64,000 nucleotides of DNA, from contig NC_134702.1 of NCBI RefSeq assembly GCF_043290135.1, positions 197,440,491 to 197,504,490 on the forward strand. Direction: 5' to 3'. The position numbers and the translations under genes were made by a program. The stretch is from Rhipicephalus microplus (taxonomy: Eukaryota; Arthropoda; Arachnida; Ixodida; Ixodidae). This document shows, one piece after another, positions 22,606 to 34,500 of this stretch; within the stretch, counting starts at the first letter, position 1; every line of letters begins with the position of its first letter. Under the pieces are notes generated by a model that saw only the letters and a list, made by a program, of their open reading frames with translations, was not told where the DNA came from and did no database searches.

Positions 22606-23445
22606 GGTGGGTCACCCTTACTCAAAATATGGCACGGCATACACACATAAACAATGTGTGCTTGAAAGCGAACCAGAGACTAGGTTTCTTAAAACAAAAA
22701 CTACATCGGGCTACGCGGGACATAAAACTTGTAGCTTACAAAACCTTCGTTAGACCACTACTAGAATATGTATCAGTCGTGTGGAGTCCTCATCAAGACA
22801 GCCTGAAAACAAATATTAGAAAAAGTTCAACGCCATGCTGTCCCCTGTTTCTGTGCTGAGTTTTCATGCTGAGTTCCTGTCAAGCAAATGTTGGAGTCCT
22901 GTGAACTGGATTCACTTGAGGCACAAAAAAAAAGAACTGGTTGAAAACTCTTTTCAGGATACTGCATAGACAACTAAAAATAACAAAGATTTGTACTTAA
23001 AAGCAGTATGGTTAATCATGACTGTGTTTTTTGTACCGCACTCTTGTCGGAGCGATGTTTCGTTATTCTTTTTTTCCAGCTGAAATTAAGCTTTGGAATG
23101 AGTTGCCAGGCAATGTAGTAAATTCAAGAGATCTTTGCCAATTCAAAAAAATGTTGGACTTGTACTTGAGTGATGGAGCTGCCAGATGATTAGCCTGCAT
23201 ATTTTCGTGGTTTGAGTTTCTTTGTTTTTTTTCTCCCAGTTGTGCTTATAATGCGTAGCCAAGAATTGCTGTAAACGCAGGCAGTATTTGCCTAATTGAA
23301 ATGAGTTACACATGTAGTAATTCATTGCGCTACTACCTAATATAGATGTATATTGCTTGTTTTGCATTTCGTTGTACCCTCCCTATAAGAACCCCCAAGA
23401 GAGGGCTGACAATATTATGAAGTAGATAAATAAATAAATAAAAAT
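22606..23445 (+). mobile_element. 5'-truncated LINE (3' end of ORF2)
   Basis: The start encodes the region downstream of the reverse-transcriptase core: TLTQNMARHTHINNV, KANQRLGFLKQKL, KLVAYKTFVRPLLEYVSVVW. After frame breaks it continues to FFPAEIKLWNELPGNVV (about 23,080) and KKMLDLYLSD. It ends in a 3' tail of AAATAAATAAATAAATAAAA at about 23,425-23,445. It is CR1/Jockey-like and dead on arrival. Confidence 0.85.
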
Positions 23446-23884
23446 TAATAGTCTAAGTGCAAATAAATATTTGGTTGTGCTAATATATCGGCGGTTCGAA
23501 AGTAACAATTGTTTTGGGGTTTTATGTGACAAAATCACATTATTATGAGACGCGAGGTAATGAGGGACTCCGGAATATTAATAATCATTTGGGTAATTTT
23601 GATCCGGCTGTCATGTCAGTTTTTTCTAATTCTCTAAGTTTGTTGTAATGGCCTATACAACGCGTTCATCACTTGCTTATGGTCCGTTAACTCGTTTTTC
23701 TCCATTTTGATAATAAAAGAATGTTGCTTGTATAACTCAAATACGTAATTTGAAATCAATGTTTTTTTTTATATTCGTAGAAATGTAATGCGCAATTTTT
23801 ACGCTTAAAAATTATACATTGACAGGATTTTTCTAAAAATTAATGGAGTATATACTACTTATTATTTTAGATAAGAGAGTTTAT

Positions 23885-24155
23885 GGCCATGTAGCAAAAA
23901 GGTAGTAATGGTGCAAGAAAGTTAGTAACGGTTAGCTACCGCCGGTTTCATTCCAGTTACAAATTGTTCACTAACATCGGTAGCATACAGGTAGCAAGAA
24001 GTTAGTAATGGTTGCAGATAGCAACTGGTTATATTGAAGGTAGTAAACAGGTTACAAAAGTGTTTAGCAACGGTCGGAGATATGTAGTAAGTGTTGCAGT
24101 TACTACCTATTTACTCGCAGTTACCACCTTTTTAGTAACCTTTCTAAAAGTGTAC
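23885..24155. repeat. GTAGTAA/GTTAGTAAC-rich repeat, right part
   Basis: Repeated words such as GGTAGTAATGG, GTTAGTAACGG, AGGTAGCAAGAAGTTAGTAA and TTACTACCTATTTACTCGC occur in both orientations. The segment ends TTTCTAAAAGTGTAC. Probably one old dispersed element. Confidence 0.45.
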
Positions 24156-24399
24156 AATAGGGAGGACCTTGGTGAGAAATAAGATGACAGCCCAATTAAG
24201 AAGCGCGGTCAGAAGAGTGCCACTTTATGCTTATGGGTTACAATCGAATAAAAGGGTTGTTTTTTTGGGCGAAGCTTCTTATAGCGACACCCGTTCGTTC
24301 CTCGTAGCCGTTGTATTATGCAACAAGTATAACATAGTGACCTCCAAGATGCTGCTGGTGAGAGATTTCTTCTGTGCGTTGTTGAACAATAAAAAATAG

Positions 24400-24515
24400 T
24401 GCTCAATGTACATGCCAATGGCTGCTAATGGGGAATGAGAGGCAGGAGCATTCGGCTTTTAGTTAACGCGCACGCTGCGATCCCCATTAGCAGCCGTTGG
24501 CATGTACATTGAGCA
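24400..24515. repeat. 35-bp near-perfect inverted repeat (hairpin), 46-bp loop
   Basis: The left arm is 24,400-24,434 (starts TGCTCAATGTACATGCCAAT) and the right arm 24,481-24,515. One mismatch (T/C) separates the arms after inversion. The transcript would fold into a long stem. It lies inside a larger segment (about 24,180-25,080) that I suspect is a dispersed tick repeat. Confidence 0.9.
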
Positions 24516-24784
24516 TTATCTGACAAGGAAGGGTTGCTACATTATACTCGCTTGGTGTAACCTCATAGGTTTTAGAAAGGTTTAGCGAGCATAGAGCCGC
24601 AGTGCCATGAATACAGTGAACTAGAATATACCATGAACTCGAGGTGGTTAAAGGTGGGAAGTAGAGCCGAAGCGCAAGCCGTAAGAAAGTGTGTGTGGGC
24701 CACCTCTCGTTTAGTCCTTGGAATGTCCGCTCGATGGCGGTGCTTCTATGTGGGGAATATATGATGAAAAGATGCGAGATGGTG

Positions 24785-25045
24785 GTACTTGGAGTGTTTA
24801 ATAGATGGACGAAAGGACACACAGACAGATGCATGAACGTACTCACGGACGGCTGCACCGACGAATGGACGCATGGACGGATACAGGGGCGGATGCTTGG
24901 ACGAATGCATGGACAAACGCCGCGACGAACGCACGAACAGACGCACGCACGGACGGGCGGATGGACGCATGGACGGTCACACAGACGGATGCATGGACGG
25001 GCGGAAGCAAGAACGAATGGACGGACGAATGCTTCGCCCCACTCT
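24785..25045 (+). repeat. GACG/GATG tetranucleotide-type minisatellite island 1
   Basis: This is a degenerate 4-bp-periodic array (GGACGGATG, GCATGGACGG, ACGAACGCACG). It ends in GAATGCTTCGCCCC ... CACTCCATGAATATGCTG. The same edge follows island 2 at 30,340-30,605. Its periodicity opens long frames in several phases, which are not genes. Confidence 0.85.
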
Positions 25046-27200
25046 CCATCATTCACTCCATGAATATGCTGCCATTTTTTTTATTTCCTTTCATGGACCA
25101 GCGCTGCTCTTTATTATAATACTGTTGAAACAATCCTCCCATCGAGCCGCAGAATCAGGCTACAGGGAGGAAAGTGGAGGCGATCGCTATGCATCTACAC
25201 TACGTATAGACTGAACGTCACTGGTTCTGCGAAGACCACATACTTGTTACAGGCACGTTTTAATACTGAAGATCCCCCAATCGCACTGTGAATTTTACTG
25301 TGTTCAATGAATACGTTGGGCAATGTGTGTTTAGAAAAAGTTGTTAATGATTTAGAGTAGGAGGTACTCTACTATGAGAGAGCTTAAAGCCGTCCCGTGG
25401 GCCTCAAATGTAACAACGAACATTGAAATGCTATGCTTGTTCAAGAATAACGCAACACGCGTTTAGTTTTATGTATTTGGTATGGAACACGGCAGTGTTA
25501 CATAGGAGTAAGAAAATTCACCTTTTCTATCTTTAGTAGTCTACCTCGGCAAATACTTAATTTTCATTACAAAGAAGCTGTTACGCTACATGTTCGACGC
25601 TTCTATTCGGATGCAGTGGAGACGACTTGTATTACTATTGGGCTACCGAAACAAAATCAAAGTTCAGATGATGAAAAAGGAGACGATCACAACTCAGACT
25701 CCTTCAGTGTTAAAAGTTAGGGAGTGAATGTGGGTCGGCTAATCAAAGCCTTCTATATTATTCCGGCAAAATTATTTCCCACGTACCTTAGTTAAACGAC
25801 ATGAACATGACAAACAGTTATGTAGAGCGTAACTGCGCTTCGATTGACCAGATCATAAATATCCGTACGCGATATGACAGTAAAACTGTGAGACAGAATG
25901 GGAGAGCAATACGATTCAACGACGATAATTGGCCAAGATTTCCCCCATACAAGTCTTCAGAAAGAAGGAATGCTAGAATGCGTCAATATTTTTTAGGTCG
26001 TGGTATTTGGCATCGAGCGAAAACAGGCCGTAATGAAAAAAGAAAGTAATACTGCCACAGACAAATTGGTACCTCCTTACAATTACCTACCAACAAAATG
26101 CTACAGTTGCAATGCTTTTCTTTGTAAATGGAATCAAAATATATGCAGTAACACAAAAGAACTTTCCTTCAGTTCAGCTAAAAGATTCTGGCGATACTTA
26201 TTGGTCCTACGTGGAAAAAAAAAACATGCGCACACTAGAATCTTCTGCGTCCACTGTCTGTTGCGGTGACGCCACCGCTAGAATCCGTGCCCTCTTGCGG
26301 TAGCTGGTCGCGCGAGATTATATTCGTTCGATTTGCTGGGGAGCGCGGCAAATGGGACAGCCGGAGAGAAACACGCCGCACGCACGCCATTGCAGAGGCC
26401 ATGCGCCACCTCTCCCCGCGTGTTCGTCATGTTTTGGCAAACACATGACGCTTGTTGAAAAGTTTACGCACCGCCTGCTGCCCCTTGTCGCCCATCTTCT
26501 TCGTCGAAAGTTGGCTAAGAAAACTGCAATCTGCTTGCACACAGTGCACGAACGTTTCTAAAAATAAATGGAATGTGTTTCCTTTTTCCATTGATTTTAA
26601 GAAAAAACTTTTATTGACAGTGAGAATAAAGATAGACAAGTGGCCGCCAAGGAATGTCTCTCATGTGTAAAGCGTGAATATTTCTAGCCTTGTTGCTGTC
26701 CTCTATGATCTTTCCTTTCTTAGGTCAGTTGTTTGCAGGACGAAGTTGAAAATGGCTTGTATATTGCAAGTAACACAGTGAACAATCACAGTGATACATA
26801 GTATGTGCGTGGTTTTGACTTAGTGTTTCTGCGTGTACTTGTTGCACCTTTACACGATGGAACGTTGAGTGAGCTGATAACCTCAAATGGTTTCATGGCA
26901 TTTCAACCGTTCTCGTCATTTTGGTGTTGTTTTTGGTGTGTGCTTCCAAATAGTACTTTCGCTGCCACGACATCTCCTTTTGTTTGATGTGTGAATATGT
27001 GATTATAAAATTGTGGCATCAATAATTAACCGTAACAATTCACTGCAATTTGAGTGTTCTTGCGGAGCAAGAACTACAAATGAAAAATTGGGTGTACATG
27101 CTCACACTGCTCACGATAGCACGTTTTGTGTGCATGTATCGGCCTATAATAAATCGCGTGCCCCTAAACCTAAACTGCCACATGCGCCGTATTCAACCTC
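25046..27200. other. Spacer, no supported gene
   Basis: AT-rich with short frames only. The segment 26,340-26,420 carries a GC-rich block related in inverted orientation to 21,640-21,690. I see nothing else that can be named. Confidence 0.5.
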
Positions 27201-27204
27201 TCAG

Positions 27205-27208
<4 letters not shown>

Positions 27209-27282
<74 letters not shown>

Positions 27283-27292
27283 ATATATATAT
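27209..27292 (+). repeat. (AT)n microsatellite
   Basis: An almost uninterrupted TA dinucleotide run with a single TTT break near 27,268. Two further short ATATATAT runs, each preceded by CGTGTCTACAT, follow at 27,313-27,350. It opens an artificial Ile/Tyr frame. Confidence 0.95.
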
Positions 27293-27350
27293 TGTCGCAG
27301 TACAACGCGTGTCTACATATATATATTGACCCGTGTCTACATATATATAT

Positions 27351-28461
27351 ACCATACTCAAATAATTTTCGTCCCCAATCTCGATATATTTTTCTCCGAG
27401 CACTGGCCTAGATTCCGCAAGTCACAAGTCATATTTGCACGAACATTACTTGATTTCCTGAATGTACAAATTCGTGATTTGCGTCCGTTGACTATGGAAC
27501 CTAGTTCAACAGACATTATCTACCACAATATATTTCCGAACCACGCGAAAGTGTTACCTCACCAAATTTTAAATGGACTATTACAAGAGCATCTAAGTAA
27601 TCTGCCAACAAGTGTGGTAATTGCAACAGATGCATCGCAAACCGAGGAAAAAGCTGGCATAAGAATATTCTGCCCTCAACTTGACCAGTCCTTTTCGTTA
27701 CGACTGCCGGATTTTATCCCACTTTATATAGCTGACTTTATGGCCATAATACAAGCTCTCCGAAAATTACCCCGTTTAAATACAGTAGTATAGCAATCAT
27801 CACTGGCTCAACATCTGCGTGTTCTTTTCTCTCTGAATCTGGTGAAACAACTTTTCTAAAGCTCTTCAGAATACTAGTTCCCGCGCACCTACCATGGCTC
27901 CACTTAATTTGGGTACCAGAACAACGGTTTGTTTTCAACGAAAGTGCTGATTCTTTAGCAAAGGTGGCGCTTTTGATGCCAATCATTCGGGTTTTCTCAC
28001 TGACAACATACAATACGATTGCACGATTCCACACCTTAACTTTCAAAAAATGCTTATCAGACCCTGTCTTGACCGCTTCTCCAGAATATAAGCACCGAAT
28101 ATTTCCTCGGAACAGTGAGTTATCGCGGTCAAGATTAATGGAAATGGACATAACCAAACTTCGCTGCCAGGTTACCTCCCTCAACTTCCACCTGCGTAGA
28201 GCAAGCCAAGCGTTGTCTCTTATGTGTGTCTTCCGTAAGGAGGAGAAGGAAACAATCAGTCATTACTTTTCACCCTGTCGCCAGTACACGTCATTGAGAA
28301 GAGTATTCATAGCACCACCTCTTCAAAACTTGGGTCTGGGAAAATCCGAATGAGTTGGTCTATCATTCGGTGCCTCTACTCTGGGCTACAGTCAAAGGGA
28401 TGTTTACTACACCATAGAAAAATTTATCAGTCAGAAGAAGAAGAAGAAGAAGAAGAAGACT
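27351..28461 (+). mobile_element. 5'-truncated I-clade-like LINE with RNase H and (GAA)n tail
   Basis: The plus frame encodes a stretch before RNase H, then an RNase H domain: [16 protein letters not shown] (first acidic residue present, about 27,616) and [16 protein letters not shown] (Asp where Glu is usual). After a one-base frame slip near 27,790 comes [14 protein letters not shown], where the expected catalytic Asp is Gly. Later are LIWVPEQRF and ADSLAKVAL. A terminal Cys/His segment (CVFRKEEKETISHYFSPC) precedes a (GAA)8-9 tail at 28,434-28,461. RNase H plus a trinucleotide tail fits the I/R1 side of non-LTR elements. The enzyme is inactive by sequence. Confidence 0.75.
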
Positions 28462-28599
28462 TAGCTTGTGAGAGAACCGGGTAAGCAGAGTGAAGTGGAT
28501 GTAATGCAGGATGTCATCAACAAAAACACGAGAAGTACAAAGAGCAAAATGGCGGACAGTGCTCCCTCCGGCTTCGACTAACGCGGTTCCGATATAAGG

Positions 28600-29361
28600 T
28601 GTCATTACTTTTTATAGGCGTTTGCACAAATTATATCTAATCACAGAAATTGTAGTACTGGTGTCCACCAAAGCATTCACAATAACTCCTTCTGCCATAA
28701 CAGAAACCATGTTGAACGGGCGCGCTGGAGGAATATCAGTCCTACTGTTACATGCAGTTTCTCCTCCGAAAAGTGTATCATTTAGTTTTCCGACCGGTTT
28801 TCAGTGGTCAGTTCTTCGGGACGCTGACACGTAGAGACGACGTCAGCGACTGTAGAAGGATTCTGGGCAACAAGGGAATGGTAGGCAACGCTTCCGATGC
28901 CCTTCAATATGTGACGCAGTTTGCCTGACTCATACATTGAAGATTGACGTGCCGGTAGAGCACAAAGACATCTTCGATATACGATGTGTGCGACTAGCCG
29001 GGATGTTGTTGGCGAGTATTTAGGGTTCTCTTCGCGAGGGCGGATCTAATGGCAGGTGTGCCGAATACTTGGTGAAGCTACTGCTTGAAGGCAGGCCAGT
29101 CGGTGAAGTCAATCTTATGAATCAAGAGCCTTGTCTTGGCAACGCCCGTGAGATAAAGCGATACTCGGCGCAGCTTGTTGAAGACGTCTCAGTGATTAGT
29201 TGCGCTTACTCGCTCCTAGTTATTGAGCCAGTCTTCCACATCTTCGCCGCGGAGACCAGCGAAGATTAGAGGATCGCGCTGGTGGTTCACGATGTAAAGA
29301 GGAGGGGCTTGTGGCGCAGGGATGGGAGCAGAAAGGATGTCCGCCCACTAACTGTGAGACA
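28600..29361 (-). pseudogene. Ty3/Gypsy gag and protease relic
   Basis: On the minus strand a gag-like frame begins at an ATG near 29,361 and, after an early stop, reads APPLYIVNHQRDPLIFAGLR, then GEDVEDWLNN. Further in-frame stops and shifts precede LYLTGVAKTWFINHEADFTD. A downstream segment (about 28,620-28,690) resembles retropepsin (VIVNAFVDTSTTISVI), with Ser replacing the usual Gly of the DTG motif. The pol region is missing. This is a retrotransposon relic, described only, with multiple inactivating changes. Confidence 0.7.
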
Positions 29362-29473
29362 TGTTGGCGGATTGAGGGTGCAAGCGGTGGCCTGAACGGA
29401 GCTCCAGCGAGTAGACGTTGTAAGGAGATGGCCGGGATCGTCTATCAACCTCCACCACGTATCACGAATCGGT

Positions 29474-29626
29474 TGTAACAAGGTTTATTGCCCTTGAACT
29501 AACAAGCGCAATGGACCCGAAGATGAAGCCCACATTCAAAGACGATGATGACTGTCAGCCAGAAAAAGTGATGATCATTGACTGCTGTTATGATGAGGAT
29601 GTCAGGATCAAGCGCATAATTGATAC

Positions 29627-29630
<4 letters not shown>
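29474..29630 (-). mobile_element. Probable LTR remnant of the Gypsy relic
   Basis: Next to the gag start the plus strand reads TGTAACAAGGTTTATTGCCC. On the minus strand this is the usual ...CAATAAA...TTGTTACA LTR end, just before the gag leader. The far LTR boundary cannot be placed, because the segment runs into a TA repeat. Confidence 0.4.

Positions 29631-29633
<3 letters not shown>

Positions 29634-29670
<37 letters not shown>
29634..29670 (+). repeat. (TA)n microsatellite
   Basis: About 18 TA units. Confidence 0.95.
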
Positions 29671-29671
<1 letters not shown>

Positions 29672-30200
29672 ACTAATACACACTAATTGCTTTCACATTT
29701 CATGGGTAGACATACATGCAAGCGCGTTCCGACATGTGTAGTATTTAGGAGTAAATGTCAGCAAAAAGCGGTGACTTTTTTGCAATAAATGACTTTTTTT
29801 TCATTAGACACCACGGCACCAACGAGGAAAACGCGACAGAACAGCCGGCGCCCTGAACGTACAAACTTCACCTATACTGTTTTGCGCACCCGCGTGGGGT
29901 TCCGGGATTGCTTCAAATAGAACTACTGCGCCAATAAGTCCACGCGATATGCTGCCTAGAGCTGTGGAAAATTTAATTTGCATGTCAATAGTTATTTCAA
30001 AGATGACATAAAACGGGTTTGAATGTCGTTGGCACATATGCACCTGTTAGCTAATAGCGGAGTTACCAGGTATAAAAGCCGACCCTGCCTGAACGAACCC
30101 GCATTGAGGAATGGGACGGAATTTTCGGGCTCTAATTAATACGAATTTAGTTCATTAACAAACCATATCTTATCTAACCGTCCAATCTGCGGTGATGTAG
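29671..30200. other. Spacer with a TATA-like box
   Basis: GGTATAAAAGCCGACCC at 30,069-30,085 looks like a TATA box followed by GC-rich DNA, but there is no coding frame downstream. It may be a promoter relic of an LTR element. Confidence 0.25.
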
Positions 30201-30204
30201 TCAC

Positions 30205-30620
30205 ACTTCAGAAGCGAAGCACTTCATAGCATCACCTGGCTGGTCGTCCTTGCATACTGCGCAGCCAGCATGTCCGCGGAGTGAAAGATAACCAGGGGGG
30301 GGGGGGGCGAAGCGTCCATCCGTCCATCCCATGCGAGCTCTAGTGCGATAGAAGCTGACGGACAGACAGACAGGCAGACAGATGGACGAACGGAAGCACG
30401 AATGGAAAGATGTATGGACGCACGCACGGACGGACGGACGCATTCATAGGGGAATGCATAGACAGACACACGAAAGGACGGACACATGCACGGATGAAAG
30501 GGCGGTTGGACGGATGGAGGAACGCATGGACGAAAGGATGGACGCATGCACGGACGTGCGGGTGGATGAATAAATGAACCGAAGAATGCTTCACCCCGCT
30601 CATCAAAATTTACTCCATGA
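30205..30620 (+). repeat. GACG/GACA minisatellite island 2 with shared flanks
   Basis: A poly-G run (30,295-30,308) precedes CGTCCATCCGTCCATCC and a degenerate GGACGGACGGACGCATGG-type array (30,355-30,570). The right edge (GAATGCTTCACCCC, then TTTACTCCATGAATATTCTG) matches the right edge of island 1. The two islands are therefore copies of one dispersed element whose core is a 4-bp repeat. Confidence 0.8.
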
Positions 30621-31128
30621 ATATTCTGAGATTTTATTATGTTTTGTTAATTAATTTGCTTCAACAGATGCATTGTAAGTTCACGTGAAGAAATACGGGG
30701 ACATTTATAATGCGCGTCTAAATGATATGTGTGGAAATTCAAAATTCGAGCAGGAATGACGTCAGGCCTACATAAAAGCTTTTACTGCGGGTTTTAGTCG
30801 TAGGTGCATCATTTCACAACTTTTTGTTTTGACAGCCTAGGAAATCGTACATTTCGATCACTGTTTTCTAATACAAAATGTTCTGCAACTCCATCTTGTC
30901 CTAATGAAGCTAACCTGCTGTCCCTTCAAAATAACACGAACATATCTACCCGCGAAGTGTAGGTGAATAGTGATGTCTTCAGCTGTGCACTTCTCAGCCA
31001 GAAGCCGAGTGACCACGCTGCTAGTCAGGATTGATACGTTCCACAACGCTTTCAGGCACGAAACATTCGTTTACTTCTTGAGATGCTTGCCAACAAACTC
31101 ATGACTAGCAGCTTTCGTGAGCTATATT
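30621..31128. other. Spacer, no supported gene
   Basis: Nothing recognisable apart from short frames. Confidence 0.45.
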
Positions 31129-31143
31129 GAGTTTGTGAAGGCA

Positions 31144-31379
31144 CCCCGCCGCGGTGGTCTAGTGGCTAAGGTACTCGGCTGCTGACCCGCAGGTCGCGGG
31201 TTCATATCCCGGCTGCGGCGGCTGCATTTCCGATGGAGGCGGAAATGTTGTAGGCCCGTGTGCTCAGATTTGGGTGCACGTTGAAGAACCCCAGGTGGTC
31301 AAAATTTCCGGAGCCCTCCACTACGGCGTCGCTCATAATCATATGGTGGTTTTGGGACGTTAAACCCCACATATAAATC
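31144..31379 (+). mobile_element. tRNA-SINE (Ruka-like), well preserved
   Basis: A 236-bp copy starting CCCCGCCGCGGTGGTCTAGT with intact A-box-like and B-box (GGTTCATATCC) segments. It is flanked by a perfect 15-bp target duplication, GAGTTTGTGAAGGCA (31,129-31,143 and 31,380-31,394), and close to the family consensus, so a young insertion. Confidence 0.95.
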
Positions 31380-31394
31380 GAGTTTGTGAAGGCA

Positions 31395-34350
31395 ATTCCA
31401 GCACAAAGTGCGTTTACTAGAGAGCAAAAGACCACGAAGCCGTGCGCTTGCAGTGCGCGCATTGAATAGTGGGACAAGTAACAGCGACGACTGCAGCAGA
31501 CGACGAACTTCTCTCTTTCCTGAACGGAGCGGAGGCCAACTAGCGCGTCGATACACTCTTCATGAAAGTAAAGAGTAGCGACATCGTGTGACTCAATAGT
31601 GATAGCATTACTTGACTTAGCGATCTATCGGCGCAATACCCTTCAAAGCTATTTTGTTTGATACTCAAGTCAGCCGATTGTGCGAAATGATTTATGGAGC
31701 TCACGAGGGATGACATTCCATGAATCACTATTGATACGTCACGACATTGTTCTAGAGGTCTGGTATGTAAAAACATTTCTTTCATATGCATTTCGGCTAC
31801 AAGCAATAGCGCATTTCTGGTTGCGAAGTGTGGTGACGTCACGTGAAATTCTAACGATAACCCCACTTGACACTGGGCTAGTGAGGAACTCACGTTAGGA
31901 GCTCAATTTCGCATCATGGCTAGGCGGCACCATATACTTGTTGCCCAATACTTGAGTAACCAGGAGCTCGTTAACTGATACCGCATCAACAGAATACTTG
32001 TTCTTTAAAACCAACTTTTAATGCTGAAATCGCTTTGCTCCGGTTTACTAGATAACTAGCTTTGTGGATACTTGATACCACTATAATATTCAGAACACTT
32101 GCCTCCTTCCAGAAAGTGTTTTGCCGACTCCTTGTGGGACCCATGCCGCAATCAAGTGAATATGGTCATAGTCGGTGTGTTTTTTGCCTCTCAGAAGCAC
32201 TCAGAATGGCTGATTGGTCACAAACGTTTTTAACGGCTGCCGCCTCAGAATTAAGTAGATTTATATTCATTGTTGAACGTCTCGAAGTGTAATTAGGCAT
32301 TTATTTATGTTCGTAAGAACTTGAAGTACATAAAAATTTATTATTTGAGTGAAAAGTGTGGAAGTTTTTTTTGTTTTTGCATGCGTTGCGTATTTGACTA
32401 AGTTCAATATATTTGGCATAATTGGCAATGAAACAGTTTTCAACATACCTACGCCAGGTCTCGGAACTACTGTTAAATTGACGCCAACCTTCATGAAACG
32501 TTAGTAGTGGTTGCAGTGTCGCCTACCCAATTATATAAACATTACATTTGTACTCCTTTGATACAGCCATCACTTCGGGTTGACATCAATTGTGGTTAGT
32601 TGCCATGCGCTGAAGTTGATTTATGTAGCAGTGTCCAGGGCGAAAATTTACAAAGGCGAGCAGATAGACTCCCCTCACCCCCCAATGCACTTCTCTAGGC
32701 GCCCTTATGAGGCTTTCGGGAGCTAGGCGCTCATTGGTTCGTGTGTGATTTCGTCAACAAACATGGCTGCGCCCATGTCGATGCTGCAAGGTTCGTGTGT
32801 CGGCTGCGGGAACAGCTGACGCACATGCCGCCACGAAGGCGAGAACCAAGTTGACGCTCTTGCGCGTACTGGCAAACCGCCAACGATGAATGGGAAGACT
32901 GCGCTACCAAGGTGCTTCAGAAACGCTGTGCGCACGCCCGTGTCGACGCTGCCGAAAAACTCGTCACTTCATTTGCAACGATTGTCGAAAGCACGAAAGC
33001 ATTGAAGTCGGCGCAGATATGCAGTGAAAAATGGAAGAAGATGGTGTAAAGAGTTGATGTGTGGATTATATAACAATAAACGTAACTCAGTAAGCCTTTG
33101 TTTTAGCTCAAAGAGCCGGTGTCGGAGCACTTAAGTGCTTACGTAGCGCACGTCACTCGATCAGCCACACAATATACGATCAGCTTGCACTCACTCCGTC
33201 ATATTTCAAATTACTCGTAGCGAATGCCACCGCTACTGATTATGATTTGATGTGGAATGAGCAGCGCGAATATCTGTAGCAGCACTTCGGTACACCTGCA
33301 AACGATTATTGTCGTTGCGTCAGTCTGTATAAACATGCGACGCAGTTCCCTTAACACAAGGAGCAAGAGGTCACGCTATTATTAGGAGAGAAGGACGTGG
33401 ATGATAGCGTATTCTCTCTAGGCCAAATAAACTTCCAAATCTACTTTATAATGTGCATATAAAGTGTCCGCCTCCAACCGGCATTTTTTTGCTTTTTTGC
33501 TATCTTCACCGCGAGGCATGCTCGTAGAGCGGCGAAGCGTTGGCAGCATGAGCACTGTCATACTACAAAGCACGCATATGCATAACAGTACGTTATGTTT
33601 GGCTAGTTGTGACATAGTAGTCTGAAAAACGTGGCGCAAGGTTGACAAGGAGAAAAAAAAAGACGAGACAGAAAGAGCGCCAAGGCGTTTGCGAGCACAC
33701 AACCAATTCGAATGTTTACAAAAACATAATACTCTTCTGGTAGTTTTCAAATACTGAGGAAACCTTTTTTAAATTATTCCTAAAACTCCACAACAGTTTA
33801 TTTGAAATAAGTATTCATGAACTGTCACCGAATATTACTACAATTATAGAAACTGGGATAAACTTGTATACAGCAGCAACCAAAGCCTTCGGAATACTTT
33901 AAAAATAAATGTCAAAATACCGCAGCAACTTCATTATTCAAGTGGAAACCCTGTTGCCAGCGTTAAGTAACATTGCGACATAAAATATACACAATTTTGA
34001 ACCAAACACCATGCATACAGCTTAAAATTTATTAGAACAAGCAAAATTATCGCAATATATACCCTGGCACAAATATAATGTTTAAAATCAAGTGTTGAAA
34101 GCTGTATCTGAAAAAGATATTTACCTGATCAAAAGACTTACTTGCACGTGTTTTTATTCTTTAAGCTGAATGCAGTCATAGTTCCTAACTTCTATGATGA
34201 AAACTGGGAATTTTAATGCGATGCAGCTCCATCATAGTAAACACAAAGTGAAAGTGCAGTTTGGAGCAAACATCATTTATCTGGTAATGGTTATAGCATC
34301 AACAGTGCTGCCAATACTTGAACTGCATCTATTATGGTAATTCAGGGATT
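31395..34350. other. Spacer, no supported gene
   Basis: Frames such as 31,540-31,893, 32,062-32,292 and 33,418-33,750 have no recognisable domain, no splice context and no second copy here. AT content rises after 33,770. Confidence 0.45.
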
Positions 34351-34500
34351 ACAAGAAGAGAATAAACCTTCAGCTAACCTCATGTTTTGCTATTTCATAG
34401 TTGCTCCACAGCGGCCAATCATTTTAAAGATATTCAGCCCCTAAGGGACAACCCTGAAGTAGCAAAACATGAGGTCTACTGAAGGTTTATGTTCTCTTGT
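34351..34500. repeat. Imperfect inverted repeat (~56-bp arms)
   Basis: The left arm is 34,351-34,406 and the right arm 34,445-34,500. Both contain TAAACCTTCAG, CCTCATGTTTTGCTA and TTC..GTTG in mirrored order, with about 38 bp between. This is likely a MITE or foldback scrap. A 129-codon minus frame (34,441-34,830) overlaps the right arm and is not recognisable. Confidence 0.7.

Noticed and set aside
24487..25056. 189-codon minus frame and overlapping plus frames in the minisatellite
   Set aside because: The 4-bp periodic array opens several frames at once on both strands with low-complexity Arg/Cys/Val or Thr/Asp/Gly peptides. The same happens at 30,201-30,606.
27050..27793. 247-codon plus frame treated as one protein
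   Set aside because: Its middle is a translated (AT)n microsatellite. Only the part after about 27,351 is coding-derived (LINE RNase H).
31144..31220. tRNA gene call from the SINE heads
   Set aside because: The A- and B-box-like segments belong to a tRNA-derived SINE head; the rest does not fold as a full tRNA and continues into the SINE body.
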